Below are positions 18,139-27,936 of a DNA stretch of 64,000 nucleotides, piece by piece. The DNA is from Methylomagnum ishizawai. Its GTDB lineage: Bacteria > Pseudomonadota > Gammaproteobacteria > Methylococcales > Methylomonadaceae. The stretch lies in the NCBI GenBank assembly GCA_945861705.1, contig CAMAVM010000010.1, positions 1-64,000 of the forward strand, read 5' to 3'. A program made the position numbers and the translations under genes. Positions within the stretch are counted from its first letter, which is position 1. Each line of letters begins with the position of its first letter. Under the pieces are notes generated by a model that saw only the letters and a list, made by a program, of their open reading frames with translations, had not been told where the DNA came from and did not search any database.

Positions 18139-20618
18139 AGCCGTTTGGTCTCGCTGTGCGCTTGCTTTGGCGAGATAGCCGTGCGGGAGAGCTGACCATC
18201 CTGTTTCTGGCTTTGCTGATTGCGGTCACCAGCTCTACAGCCATTGCGTTGTTTTCAGATCGCTTGGAACGCACGATGACCAACCAAACCGCTGAGTTTT
18301 TGGCGGCTGATATGGTTATCAGTAGCCATGCCACCATTCCTGAATCCTGGTTAGAAAAAGCAAAGCAACTGAATTTGGCGCAAGCTCAAACGGCAGAATT
18401 CTCCAGTGTGCTAATCGAGAATGACGAATTATTGCTTGCGGGGATTAAAGCCGCCAGCGACTTGTATCCTCTGCGCGGTTTTTTAAAAACCACCACATCA
18501 GATTATGCAGATGAAGCTATCGAGCACAAAGGTCCAGAGCCTGGATTGGCCTGGGTGGAAAAGCGGGTTTTGTCCGCACTTAAACTTAATATAGGCGATC
18601 CGATAACTGTCGGCGAAAAAAAGCTGGCGATCAGCAAAATCGTTACTTACGAGCCAGATAAGCAGGGTGATATTTACAGCCTGTCACCGCGCGTGATAAT
18701 CAATAAGCAGGATTTGCAGGAAACCGGAGTTATCCAGCCGGGTAGCCACGTTCATTATTTTTTTCAGTTCAGCGGGGAGCAAGCTCAACTGACTGAATTC
18801 AAACGCTGGGTTAAACCGCAATTGAATCTTGCCCAACGCATCTTGGACATCCATGAAGACCGTCCTGAACTGGGTTCGGCATTGAACCGTGCCGAACGCT
18901 ACTTAGGCTTATCCAGCATCGTGGTCATCATTATTTCCGGTGTGGCTATCGCCATGGCAACGCGGCGTTACACTGAACGCCATCTGGATGCGACTGCCAT
19001 CCTGCGCTGCCTGGGCTGTAAGCAAAATGAGGTGCTTTGGCTGTTTATCAGTCAATTTCTAGTTCTGGGTTTATTGACCAGTGCTTTTGCTTGCGGCTTG
19101 GGCTGGTTTGTACAAGAAATGCTGTTCAAGTTGTTACGGAACTTGCTACCCCAAAGTGTTGCCAATCCTGGATGGTTGGCGGTTTTCTTTGGCATGATGA
19201 CGGGCATGACGATACTAATAGGCTTCGCCTTACCGCCCTTGCTTCGTCTTAAAAAAGTTTCTCCCGCCAGAGTATTGCGCCGTGACTTAGAGCCCTTACC
19301 TACCAGCGCATGGTTGGTTTACGGTTTGGCAGGCGGCCTTGTGGGAATATTGATCTGGCGATACACGGAAGACCTCAATATGACAGCAACTATTTTCTGT
19401 ACCGGGTTAGTGTTATTGCTGGTACTTGGCTTGCTGGTTTACCTGATACTGATGTTAGCACGTCGATCTTTATCGTCGATACCGCTGAATTGGCGCTTCG
19501 GCTTGCAAGGCTTATTGCGGAATAGCCGTGCTACAACAAGCCAAATCCTTGCCTTCACCATAACGCTGGTTGCGATGACACTAAGCTTCACGGTACGTAG
19601 CGATTTAATCGAAAACTGGCACAAACAATTGCCCGAACACGCACCTAATCATTTTGCCCTAAATATTTTCCCTGAACAATTGCCTGGGCTGCAAACAGAA
19701 TTTAAAGACAACGGCATTGAAAACAGCCAGTTTTATCCGGTTATAAGAGGACGACTGACTGAAATCAACAACGTACCCGTGCAGAAAATTGTCAGTAAAG
19801 ATTCGCAAGGGGAAAGTGCCACCCATAGGAAACTGAGCTTGACTTGGACAGAAAAGCTACCCGAAGACAATAAAATCATTGCCGGTACGTGGTGGTCTCC
19901 TGAAAAAAAACCAGAAGTTTCGGTCGAGCAAAAACTGGCAGATAGTCTGAAAATTAATCTGGGCGATAAATTATTATTTGTCGTTGGAGGTCAGCAATTA
20001 ACGGTAACGGTTAGCAGCATAAGATCACTCCGGTGGGACACGATGAAGCCAAACTTCTACATGATTTTTTCACCTGGGACTTTAGAGTCATTTCCAGGCA
20101 CATTCCTGACCAGTTTTTACCTACCAGAAAACAAAAAAACTTATCTAAATCAACTGGTAAAACACTATCCAGCGATGACGATTTTGGAAGTCGACTTAAT
20201 ATTAAAACAATTTAAAACTATCCTTTCGCAATTGACAGAAGCCATCAATTACCTGCTGTATTTTGCACTAATGGCAGGATTTACCGTCTTGTTTTCGGCA
20301 ATATATTCGACCTTGGATAACCGTATCTACGAGAGCGCATTGCTACGGACTTTCGGTGCTAACCGTTCTTTATTACGACGAACACATATTATAGAATTTG
20401 CATTGCTAGGGCTGGTTTCTGGTGTATTGGCGGTTATCATTTCCGAAGGTTTGCTCTTTGCACTGTATTCAATAGCACTACATATGGATTATCACCCCAC
20501 ATACTATTTATGGATAGCCTTACCGTTAATCGGCACATTTGCGTTAGGATTAGCGGGTTGCTGGGGTGTGCGTCATGTGGTCAGTAGCCCACCATTACAA
20601 GTTTTAAGGAATTTCTAA
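18135..20618 (+). CDS. ybbP: ABC transporter permease YbbP (FtsX family)
   Basis: Large inner-membrane permease of 827 aa. A first membrane helix (about residues 18-38) is followed by a large periplasmic domain, then three helices, a central hydrophobic block, a second periplasmic domain and three C-terminal helices (LLYFALMAGFTVLFSAIYS onward), the doubled FtsX/MacB layout of YbbP. ATLRTFG-type coupling motifs appear as LRCLGCKQNE and LRTFGANRS. Cotranscribed with ybbA. Confidence 0.92.
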   Translation: MKPFGLAVRLLWRDSRAGELTILFLALLIAVTSSTAIALFSDRLERTMTNQTAEFLAADMVISSHATIPESWLEKAKQLNLAQAQTAEFSSVLIENDELLLAGIKAASDLYPLRGFLKTTTSDYADEAIEHKGPEPGLAWVEKRVLSALKLNIGDPITVGEKKLAISKIVTYEPDKQGDIYSLSPRVIINKQDLQETGVIQPGSHVHYFFQFSGEQAQLTEFKRWVKPQLNLAQRILDIHEDRPELGSALNRAERYLGLSSIVVIIISGVAIAMATRRYTERHLDATAILRCLGCKQNEVLWLFISQFLVLGLLTSAFACGLGWFVQEMLFKLLRNLLPQSVANPGWLAVFFGMMTGMTILIGFALPPLLRLKKVSPARVLRRDLEPLPTSAWLVYGLAGGLVGILIWRYTEDLNMTATIFCTGLVLLLVLGLLVYLILMLARRSLSSIPLNWRFGLQGLLRNSRATTSQILAFTITLVAMTLSFTVRSDLIENWHKQLPEHAPNHFALNIFPEQLPGLQTEFKDNGIENSQFYPVIRGRLTEINNVPVQKIVSKDSQGESATHRKLSLTWTEKLPEDNKIIAGTWWSPEKKPEVSVEQKLADSLKINLGDKLLFVVGGQQLTVTVSSIRSLRWDTMKPNFYMIFSPGTLESFPGTFLTSFYLPENKKTYLNQLVKHYPAMTILEVDLILKQFKTILSQLTEAINYLLYFALMAGFTVLFSAIYSTLDNRIYESALLRTFGANRSLLRRTHIIEFALLGLVSGVLAVIISEGLLFALYSIALHMDYHPTYYLWIALPLIGTFALGLAGCWGVRHVVSSPPLQVLRNF

Positions 20619-20858
20619 TCGTCTTCGTTTATCGTGTTAATCATATTCAGCAAGCATTCATAGTAGCTCGGTTAATCTGAAGCCAACAATTTATAGGCTT
20701 AATCCGTATCTGTTCGTTACCGTACCGACCACATCCAGTTTTGCCTGTATTGTTATGACCGACAGGTGAGAAGCATCACTATGCTGGTCATGGCTAATTA
20801 ATTATCAGTAGTCACTAATGATTAGAGATTAAACAACGAAAACTTAACGAGGTAAAAA

Positions 20859-21257
20859 ATGAATAAGCTTAAGACCAGTATGATTATTGCCAGCACCCTG
20901 ATGTTATCGGCGTGTTACACACAGGGCGGTTACACGCCTACCGTGGATACCTACAACAATCCAAATGCTTATCGTATCAATCAGGATATGGCAGAGTGCA
21001 GACAGTTAGCGCAACAATCAGCGGGCGGTAGCACTGTGAAGGAAACTGCTATCGGTGCGGGCGTAGGGGGCTTGGTTGGTGCTGCGGGCGGTGCTGTGGT
21101 TGGCGCATTTACGGGAAATCCAGCCGCAGGTGCTGCAATCGGTGCTGCCGCTGGTGGTCTTGGTGGTGCGGCCAAACAAGGCTTTACCGCTGAAGATAGA
21201 TTCCGCAATGCTTACAACCAATGTATGAGCAACCGAGGTCATAACGTAATTAGATAA
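20859..21257 (+). CDS. Glycine-zipper lipoprotein
   Basis: The 132-aa product has a lipoprotein signal with lipobox LSAC at residues 16-19 and a central glycine-zipper region (AIGAGVGGLVGAAGGAVVG ... GAAIGAAAGGLGGAA), expected to insert in or associate with membranes. Two later Cys (AECRQL, NQCMSN) may form a disulfide. Similar YMGG-like lipoproteins are common and mostly uncharacterised. GAGG lies about 6 nt before the ATG. The 240-bp spacer upstream contains no gene I can see. Confidence 0.8.
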   Translation: MNKLKTSMIIASTLMLSACYTQGGYTPTVDTYNNPNAYRINQDMAECRQLAQQSAGGSTVKETAIGAGVGGLVGAAGGAVVGAFTGNPAAGAAIGAAAGGLGGAAKQGFTAEDRFRNAYNQCMSNRGHNVIR

Positions 21258-21282
21258 TCTTTTAAGCAGTATTTTTGCCAAA

Positions 21283-21310
21283 GTAACACAAGGAAGTGTT
21301 GCTTTTTTTT
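21283..21310 (+). terminator. Rho-independent terminator after the glycine-zipper gene
   Basis: GTAACAC - AAGGAA - GTGTTGC followed by a run of eight T. Stem of seven pairs with one wobble, 26 bp after the stop codon. Confidence 0.8.
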
Positions 21311-21375
21311 CGATTAGCTTTGTTCTGAAACAATCTTGCTGGTCATGTTATACATTGATTGTATTAACATTGCTT

Positions 21376-23529
21376 CTACCAGCCACTTTCTTTAACTAAA
21401 ACCACTACAGATAAACGCATTAGCCTACCTGCAATACTTTCTGCCACTGTTGATAGGGATAATCTGCCACGCACCGTACTGCTTTGGGTTAATTCTGTTG
21501 CTTCTGTTTGCATAACAACTCGGTATATCCCTTGTTCCGGTATCAGGTGATGCTCTTTCTCTTTATCCGGTCTTACGGCAATACCGCCGCCATAATTGGA
21601 TGCCAACTCTGCTACTTTGAGTTCACGGGTTCCAGTGCTGTCTATGCTGGTGATTTTTATCGAAAATGGCGACAAATCACCACCTTCTGGATAAAACCGC
21701 CCTACACCACCTGCTTTTAGTTTTGCCAAATCGGCTTCTTCCACATAAGCGATTACCGAGGCAGTGGGACTCTCGACGATGCCTAAAGGTTCGTCTTTGG
21801 CTAACCATTCACCTGGGCGAAGCACCTCGGACAGATCCCGTATACGTCCAGGAAAAGTCGCCCGAATGGTGAGCTTTTCTTTCACTTCCCGAAACCCTGT
21901 CAGTTCTGCTCGCGTTGATTGAAGCTCTTCATAATCCTTGGGGTTATTACGTGCCAACTTGAGTTCCAGGCTTTGTGATGCCAGCCTTTGGGTTAATTCA
22001 TCTAATTTAAGCTGTGAGGTCACTATCTTGTAATCTAAATCCGGTGAAGATAATTTAACCAGAATTTGATTGGCTTTTACGATGTCACCTTCTTTTACAA
22101 AAACGTCTTGCACCTGGGCGGGTTCAATGCAATATAAAGTGTATTCGGATTCTGCCTTAAAAAGTCCAGGAACAAAAAGATGTGACTGCCAAGGTATAAA
22201 CAGCAACGCTAACAATACCAGCGGCACTAGCCATGCCGGACGTGGACGTATTGGCGTACCCCGTGCCGCGACAAGGTCACGCCACACCGCAACTTCTTTG
22301 GCAATCGGCAGAATTACAAACCAGCCGATTTCTACGGCAAACAGTGCTAATCCCAAGGCTTTAAAGAAGAAGTAATAGACAACCCAGGCGATACCGGTAA
22401 ATAGGATTAATCGGTAAATCCAAATACTGTACGCGTAGATGTTAAGAAGTTGTTGCCGTCTTTTGGGCCAATTTTCGGGTGGCGCAATACCAAAGCCGAA
22501 CAGGCTTTCCCGAAGCCACCAACGTGCTAACGCAAAAGATCGGTCTTGCATATTGGGAATATCAAAAGAATCTGAAATCAGATAATAACCATCAAAACGC
22601 ATAAACTGATTAAGATTAATACCTAGTGTGATTATCCATGCACTACTTGCAAGCAAATAGCTGCCGCTACGTAATGGACCATCGGGGAGCATTGTCCATA
22701 ATATTGTCGCCAGCACGGCAAGGGTCAATTCGGCGATCATGCCTGCGGCATCAATGATGAGCCGATCACTACGCCGAGGCAGTCGCCAAGCATCGGTAAC
22801 ATCAGTCCATAGCACTGGCATTCCGAGCAATAACGCCATGCCCATAGTAGGAACCCGACAACCGAAGTGACTGGCGGCAGACGCGTGACCTAATTCATGT
22901 ACTACTTTGGACAGGGACATCATGCCCACGGTAGCCAGTATGCCTTCTGGCGTGATCGAATATAAAAAACTATGGCTAAACTCGCTCCATCGTTGGGCGA
23001 CTAAGGCAAGCGCAAGACAAATGCCTAAAAAAAGTAAAATCAAAAATCTGCGATGGAAAAATAAATCGATCAACGGCAACGCTTTTTGCAAATAACGATC
23101 CGGCTTTATCAAAGGGATACGCATAAACAAGTAGTTATGCAGCAGCCAAGTCCAGAAACCCAACTTTGCAGCATGGCGCATATAGGCAAAACGTCCGCTG
23201 GATTCTTTGCCTAATGGTTTGGCTAATTGGTTTTTGTCCAGAAATTCTGCAAACTGCTCAACATCGCTTACATTGATTTCTATCGGTGTTTCTCTTTGTA
23301 TCGCACTTGCCATTTGTTCGGCATTACCCATATTCCAACGGTGCAAGCATTCAAATTCCAGCCAGCCGATTCGGTAATACCGATGTACGGCTGGGTCGTA
23401 CAATGTCCAGGTGGGCGAGCCGTCATAAGCACGAGGTCCTTGAAGCAGGGCTATATCTTCACGCAGCGTTAACCACGGCTTAGGTTTTTCTTGTTTTTCT
23501 GGTACGTCATTAATTACCAAGTCAGCCAT
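21376..23529 (-). CDS. M50 (site-2 protease family) membrane metalloprotease fused to a HlyD-like adaptor arm
   Basis: A 717-aa inner-membrane protein, last of a four-gene operon. Residues 1-110 form a soluble N-terminal domain. A membrane core from about 130 to 450 has HELGH (residues 211-215) and the distant NQFMRFDGYYL (Asp at about 314), the zinc ligands of M50 proteases. After a last helix (about 428-446) residues 455-717 look like a HlyD/biotinyl-lipoyl hairpin arm (VFVKEGDIVKANQILVKLSS, helical region, RATFPGRIRDLSEVLRPGEW). So the protease core is joined to a periplasmic-adaptor arm. Proteins of this type occur beside HlyD and TolC genes; substrate unknown. It overlaps the upstream HlyD gene by 16 bp. 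Confidence 0.8.
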   Translation of the reverse strand: MADLVINDVPEKQEKPKPWLTLREDIALLQGPRAYDGSPTWTLYDPAVHRYYRIGWLEFECLHRWNMGNAEQMASAIQRETPIEINVSDVEQFAEFLDKNQLAKPLGKESSGRFAYMRHAAKLGFWTWLLHNYLFMRIPLIKPDRYLQKALPLIDLFFHRRFLILLFLGICLALALVAQRWSEFSHSFLYSITPEGILATVGMMSLSKVVHELGHASAASHFGCRVPTMGMALLLGMPVLWTDVTDAWRLPRRSDRLIIDAAGMIAELTLAVLATILWTMLPDGPLRSGSYLLASSAWIITLGINLNQFMRFDGYYLISDSFDIPNMQDRSFALARWWLRESLFGFGIAPPENWPKRRQQLLNIYAYSIWIYRLILFTGIAWVVYYFFFKALGLALFAVEIGWFVILPIAKEVAVWRDLVAARGTPIRPRPAWLVPLVLLALLFIPWQSHLFVPGLFKAESEYTLYCIEPAQVQDVFVKEGDIVKANQILVKLSSPDLDYKIVTSQLKLDELTQRLASQSLELKLARNNPKDYEELQSTRAELTGFREVKEKLTIRATFPGRIRDLSEVLRPGEWLAKDEPLGIVESPTASVIAYVEEADLAKLKAGGVGRFYPEGGDLSPFSIKITSIDSTGTRELKVAELASNYGGGIAVRPDKEKEHHLIPEQGIYRVVMQTEATELTQSSTVRGRLSLSTVAESIAGRLMRLSVVVLVKESGW

Positions 23530-24848
23530 AAGCGTACCGTCTGAATGGGTTTACGCAATAACCAAAGAATAAACGGTCTGCGCGTACCGTACAATTTTGC
23601 TGTGCCGTGATAACCCAAGCGGGGCAGTTCTTCATTTTCTGCAAAACTTGCCTTAAGCCGGTATGCCATGACATCCGCAGGTGTGGGTGAAGCGCGGTAA
23701 CTGAAATAATTGAGACGCGCTTCCAACGGCTTGTGAGGGGTGATATTAGAGAAAAACAACACCTCTGACCCCGCTTCCAGCACAATCAAATCTTCCATAG
23801 GTAAGCGAATTTCGAGTTCCACCGACTTGGGATCGGCAACGGCAAGAATTTTTTCACCTTGCGTAACAGGACGACCCAGCCAGTCATTAGGGTCATCAAA
23901 TACGGTAACACCCACTATGGTAGCAACGACATCACAGCGTTGCAGCAAGGTACGAACATAATCGACTTCCGCCGATTCCTGATCCCATTTGCTTTTCAAA
24001 CCTGCCAACTCATGTTTCACGGTCGGATCTAACATGGCTTGTTGGGTGGTCTGTAGGTATTCGGTCTGGGCAATATCCCGCTTTTCCTTGGCAACCTCAA
24101 GACGGCTACGCAATTCTGTTCTATCGAGAGAAAACAGCTTTTGACCGACTTTGACAGCTTCATTGGGTAATACGTAAAACGTTTCGACGACACCTTCAAG
24201 CGGCGCACGCACCAGAGTAGGCTTGTGAGCGACAACTTCGGCTTCTGCCAACACAGACTGGCGAATAGGGAAAAACAAGGCCAGTAACAACAGGCTACCG
24301 AGGATTAACTGCGTTTTTCGTACCTTAAGACGTTCTAACCAAGGTATTGCAGGGCTGGCGGCTTCTGCCAGCGAAAAAGCATGTCCGTAAGCTTCTGCAA
24401 GATAGTAAAGAAGGTGGATTTCAGCCTCATTCCAAGCTTCTTCCCGAAACAGCGTCAGCACATATTTTTCGCCCGAAGGGGCGGGTAATGGCATCCAAAG
24501 CGCATGTTCCGGCAACCACTCAGTCCAGTCTTTGGCAAGTTCCAGCGGTAGATCAGCTTTAGTTAACGGTATGATTTGACGTGCATTTTCACTTTGTTCA
24601 ATATGCTTGAAGACTGCCTTTAGCCACAGTGCGTATGGGCTATTGTGTTCTGGCTTGGCAACACCGGAAACGGCTTCTATTCTGGCAACGTCTTTACGCC
24701 AAAGTACCGCTTGCCGATAAGGTATTAGTTCTGCGGTTTCATTGACCAGCACATAAGGCAGTTCCTTTGCGGGTGCTTGTCTTGCTCTACGCTCCTGTTG
24801 CAGCAGGTGCGTTAGCCGTAATAGCTGTTGGTTTAAGCGTTCACTCAC
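23514..24848 (-). CDS. HlyD-family membrane fusion protein with N-terminal GAF-like region
   Basis: The 444-aa product has a long cytoplasmic N-terminal part (about 1-165) that reads like a GAF-type domain (VLVNETAELIPYRQAVLW ... ALWMPLPAPSGEKYVLTLF), one membrane helix (about 175-195, LILGSLLLLALFFPI), then lipoyl-like halves (VVAHKPTLVRAPLEGVVETF, VGQKLFSLDRTEL) around a helical hairpin and a beta-barrel. It overlaps both neighbours (4 bp with the adaptor before it, 16 bp with the M50 gene). A cytoplasmic sensory domain on an adaptor is unusual; its ligand is unknown. Confidence 0.78.
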   Translation of the reverse strand: MSERLNQQLLRLTHLLQQERRARQAPAKELPYVLVNETAELIPYRQAVLWRKDVARIEAVSGVAKPEHNSPYALWLKAVFKHIEQSENARQIIPLTKADLPLELAKDWTEWLPEHALWMPLPAPSGEKYVLTLFREEAWNEAEIHLLYYLAEAYGHAFSLAEAASPAIPWLERLKVRKTQLILGSLLLLALFFPIRQSVLAEAEVVAHKPTLVRAPLEGVVETFYVLPNEAVKVGQKLFSLDRTELRSRLEVAKEKRDIAQTEYLQTTQQAMLDPTVKHELAGLKSKWDQESAEVDYVRTLLQRCDVVATIVGVTVFDDPNDWLGRPVTQGEKILAVADPKSVELEIRLPMEDLIVLEAGSEVLFFSNITPHKPLEARLNYFSYRASPTPADVMAYRLKASFAENEELPRLGYHGTAKLYGTRRPFILWLLRKPIQTVRLWLTW

Positions 24849-25645
24849 TCGGAAGGGGTAAGTTGTATGGCACCGCTCATGCCGGATAATAACTCAGCAG
24901 AATCGTCGGTAATACGACCATAGACTTTGATGGTTTGACTGACAGGATCAACGCGCCCACCCAACCTGATGATCTCAGCCTTGTAAGTTTTGGCGTTTTC
25001 ATCGAGCGTTACTTTAAAGGTTTTGCCTGGTTGAAGTTGTGGTAATGCCCGTGATGGGGCGATAAATTCAACTTCCAGGTTTTTTTCGTTGATGATTTCC
25101 AATAATGGATCACCTTCACGCACGGATTGATACGACCTAGCTGTTACTTCGACCACTTTACCGGAAAATGGTGCTTTAATCGTGCAGCGTCCGAGCATGG
25201 CTTCTGATACCCGAACATCGGCCTTGGAAACATCAAGCTGTAAGATGCTTATTGAATTCAATTTTTCCAGTTTTGTGTTGACTTCGTGCGTCTTGCGCTT
25301 TTTTTCCAGTGTTGCTTTGGCCTTGCTGAGTTGTGCTTCTTCCAGGGAACAGTGAAAACTAACTAAAACTTGCCCTGTACTGAAGCGCTCCCCATCGCGT
25401 ATTTTGAGCTGGCTGATGCGCCCCGACATTTCACTGGAAATCTGAGTGCTTTCCCGTGCTTTTATCTGCGCCCGCAAATTTTGCTCAGTATTTGTTGCTT
25501 TGCTATCGATGCCTTGATCCCCAACTTGAGGAATTTCACTCGGTTTAACAATAGGATCAGGTGCTAACTCAGGTGTCTCAGCATAAATTTTAAATGAACA
25601 TATTGATGCAAAAAAAAAGGCTACAAATACTAATTTGCTGTTCAT
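24845..25645 (-). CDS. RND-type periplasmic adaptor subunit
   Basis: The 266-aa product has a signal peptide (about residues 1-22) and the order of a short MFP: lipoyl half QISSEMSGRISQLKIRDGERF, helical hairpin (AQLSKAKATLEKKRKTHEV), second half TIKAPFSGKVVEV, then a beta-barrel ending GMSGAIQLTP. No inner-membrane RND pump gene follows, so it probably works with the HlyD and M50 proteins and the TolC-like channel of the same operon. It overlaps both neighbours by 4 bp. Confidence 0.82.
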   Translation of the reverse strand: MNSKLVFVAFFFASICSFKIYAETPELAPDPIVKPSEIPQVGDQGIDSKATNTEQNLRAQIKARESTQISSEMSGRISQLKIRDGERFSTGQVLVSFHCSLEEAQLSKAKATLEKKRKTHEVNTKLEKLNSISILQLDVSKADVRVSEAMLGRCTIKAPFSGKVVEVTARSYQSVREGDPLLEIINEKNLEVEFIAPSRALPQLQPGKTFKVTLDENAKTYKAEIIRLGGRVDPVSQTIKVYGRITDDSAELLSGMSGAIQLTPSE

Positions 25646-27243
25646 TTTCCACTTTGCGGTTTAACCGGAACTGTAGCCTTAGCAAGAGTAGGCAACTTCG
25701 GAAAATAACCTTTGTACCAACTATCCAGGGTTTTCTCCAACTGTACAGCCAACGCGCGGACAGTGACGTGTTCTATGCCACCGGTGACTGGATCGAGACC
25801 AATAGAGGCGTAGATATTGCCCAATGCGCCGTACACGTCCGCCAAATCCTGTTCTTTTTCAAGCTGCGACGCTAACGCTCCTGTGGCGGCATGAATGCGT
25901 TCCAGTTCTGAGCCGGCATCACTGATGGTGTTGTTGGCGGTCGCGGTGTATATGCCTTCATCAATTTTGCTGAGTTCTCTGGCATTTTTGTAGCTGTCCA
26001 ATGCCTTGATGTATTGCTGGTAACCGACATTGATCTGTACCACGGCAGCCACACTGAGTGCTTTACGTCGGGTTCTGGCGACTTCAATCTGGGTTTGTGC
26101 GGACTTCCACATTTTGGGAGCCGCAATTAAGTTAACCAAGTTGATGGTTGTACGTGCGCCTGCTTCCATCCAGAAGTTATTGATTAGAAAGGAGTTTGAA
26201 TCAAAGTTTAAGCCTATTGGAATCGTGAGTCCGGGCAGGATTTTGAGCATTTCCTTCCAAACATCAGCACGGCTTATCCGCTCCTGGTAGATTTCTTCGC
26301 GCAAATCGCCACGATAAAATAAGCCGAGGTTTTCAAGTTCCGCAACAGTGACTTTAAGTTCTGGGGGTTCTGGCGTAGTTTCAGGCTCTGCCAATTGGAA
26401 ATCGGAATGCATGGGGGCGTTGATAAGCCCAGCCAGCTTGGGCTTGGCAACCAGAAGGTCAGCCCTGAGCTTTTTTAGCTGATCGATAATACGCAATAAA
26501 CTACGTTGATATTCCAGTACGCTGATGACCGGTTGCAGGCGGTCGCCCTCTATTGTCCTGCTGACTTCCAGCGCATGTTCGGCTTCTGCCAAGACGGGCT
26601 CAAGGCCAGGCAATAGCCGGTCGGCAATGCTGGCGCTCCAATAGGCTTGCAGGACTTCTTTGATGAGGTTGTTGACGACTTTACGGCGGCGTTCTTGGGC
26701 GATGAGGATGCGGTCGGCCTGTTGTTTAGCCTGGAAGTAGCTGACCCCAAAATCCAATACGTTCCAGGCGAAGGTGAGGTCGGCGATACCGCGACTGGCA
26801 TCCTGCGAAGTGGAATACCGCGAATTGTTTAGTGCATTACTACCAGTAAAGTAATCTTCACTCGATGAACCCAGTTTCTTTTCCCTGAACGAATACCCTG
26901 CGTTAGCGGTCAGTTTAGGCAACATATTGAGGGTGGCGACTTCGAGTTGGGTATCCTGGAGTACGGCTTCCATCACGGTCAAGCGATGGTCAAAGTTGTA
27001 TTTTAGTGCTCTGGCTAAGGCATCGTAAAAGGTGAGCGGTCTGACAATAGGCTCTTGTTTGGTGTACATTTCCGACTGGTCTTGCAGCATAGTTGCCATC
27101 CGCTCATCAGCGGTAACCGGTATCGGATTAATATTGCAACCTTCCAGAAGCACAACCGTTAAAAAAGCAGCAATAAAAATTTTTGAATAATACACGACGT
27201 AGTCCTCGTCATTGTTAATTAGGTAACGGAAAGCCTGCACCAC
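25642..27243 (-). CDS. TolC-family outer-membrane efflux lipoprotein
   Basis: First gene of the four-gene operon, 533 aa. A hydrophobic segment near residues 22-35 ends with LLEGC, a possible lipobox. The rest shows two repeats of long helices and short strands as in TolC (DVKHSVWL-like turns, ADRLLPGLEPVLAEAEHALEVSR, VVQINVGYQQYIKALDSYKNA). It would be the outer-membrane channel of the system. The 198-bp AT-rich stretch upstream (27244-27441) should hold the operon promoter and, for the cob gene ending there, the terminator. Confidence 0.82.
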   Translation of the reverse strand: MVQAFRYLINNDEDYVVYYSKIFIAAFLTVVLLEGCNINPIPVTADERMATMLQDQSEMYTKQEPIVRPLTFYDALARALKYNFDHRLTVMEAVLQDTQLEVATLNMLPKLTANAGYSFREKKLGSSSEDYFTGSNALNNSRYSTSQDASRGIADLTFAWNVLDFGVSYFQAKQQADRILIAQERRRKVVNNLIKEVLQAYWSASIADRLLPGLEPVLAEAEHALEVSRTIEGDRLQPVISVLEYQRSLLRIIDQLKKLRADLLVAKPKLAGLINAPMHSDFQLAEPETTPEPPELKVTVAELENLGLFYRGDLREEIYQERISRADVWKEMLKILPGLTIPIGLNFDSNSFLINNFWMEAGARTTINLVNLIAAPKMWKSAQTQIEVARTRRKALSVAAVVQINVGYQQYIKALDSYKNARELSKIDEGIYTATANNTISDAGSELERIHAATGALASQLEKEQDLADVYGALGNIYASIGLDPVTGGIEHVTVRALAVQLEKTLDSWYKGYFPKLPTLAKATVPVKPQSGK

Positions 27244-27441
27244 TAGGCTTTTTTCAGCTCAAACTCACTGTTTCTATTTAACTGATGTACTCAGTTACAC
27301 CACAATTCCAAATCCAATAATATCCTCACCGTGTTTTTACACAACAACGAGCTACTACTCATAAATCAAAACACGTACAAAGTAACCTACTATATATTAA
27401 ATAACAATAAAATCATGCAGGTATTACACATAAAACAGTCG

Positions 27442-27936
27442 TCACTTTAATCGCAAAGTTAGTCCCGCACAACAAAAAAACACTTGATCGCAGTGTTCAC
27501 TCAGCAACTGCGCGGCTTTGCCCGATAAATCGACGAATTGCCGAGACAAAGGATTATCGGGAATTACGCCTAAACCCACTTCATTTAGCACAAAAACCAG
27601 GTCATTGGGTAACTGCAAACAGTCAGATAACTCCTGCAAAATTTGTGTTTCGTTATGATGATGATAAAGCATATTGTTCAACCACATAGACACACATTCG
27701 ATTAACACAGTGCTGGCGCAATTTTTTAAGGCATTTAGCAATTGGATAGGCTCTTCTAGCGTGGTAAAGCGATCTTGCCGACGTTGCTGGTGTGCTGTGA
27801 TACGTTCACGCATTTCATCGTCAATAAGCTCCGTGGTTGCCAGGTAATAAGGTTTTTGCTTGGCCTGCTTAAGAATGTAACTTTCAGCCAAGCGCGATTT
27901 GCCGCTTTTGATGCCCCCAATAAATAATGTCTTCAT
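27442..27936 (-). CDS. cobU: Adenosylcobinamide kinase / adenosylcobinamide-phosphate guanylyltransferase
   Basis: Bifunctional enzyme that phosphorylates adenosylcobinamide and attaches GMP in nucleotide-loop assembly of cobalamin. The 164-aa product begins with the P loop GGIKSGKSRLAE; ECVSMWLNNML and VLNEVGLGVIPDNPLSRQF are the conserved later motifs. It overlaps cobQ by 4 bp, last gene of the block. Confidence 0.93.
   Translation of the reverse strand: MKTLFIGGIKSGKSRLAESYILKQAKQKPYYLATTELIDDEMRERITAHQQRRQDRFTTLEEPIQLLNALKNCASTVLIECVSMWLNNMLYHHHNETQILQELSDCLQLPNDLVFVLNEVGLGVIPDNPLSRQFVDLSGKAAQLLSEHCDQVFFCCAGLTLRLK

Noticed and set aside
27244-27441. Cobalamin riboswitch or small gene between cobU and the TolC-like operon
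   Set aside because: AT-rich spacer with no riboswitch motifs and no open frame with a ribosome site.
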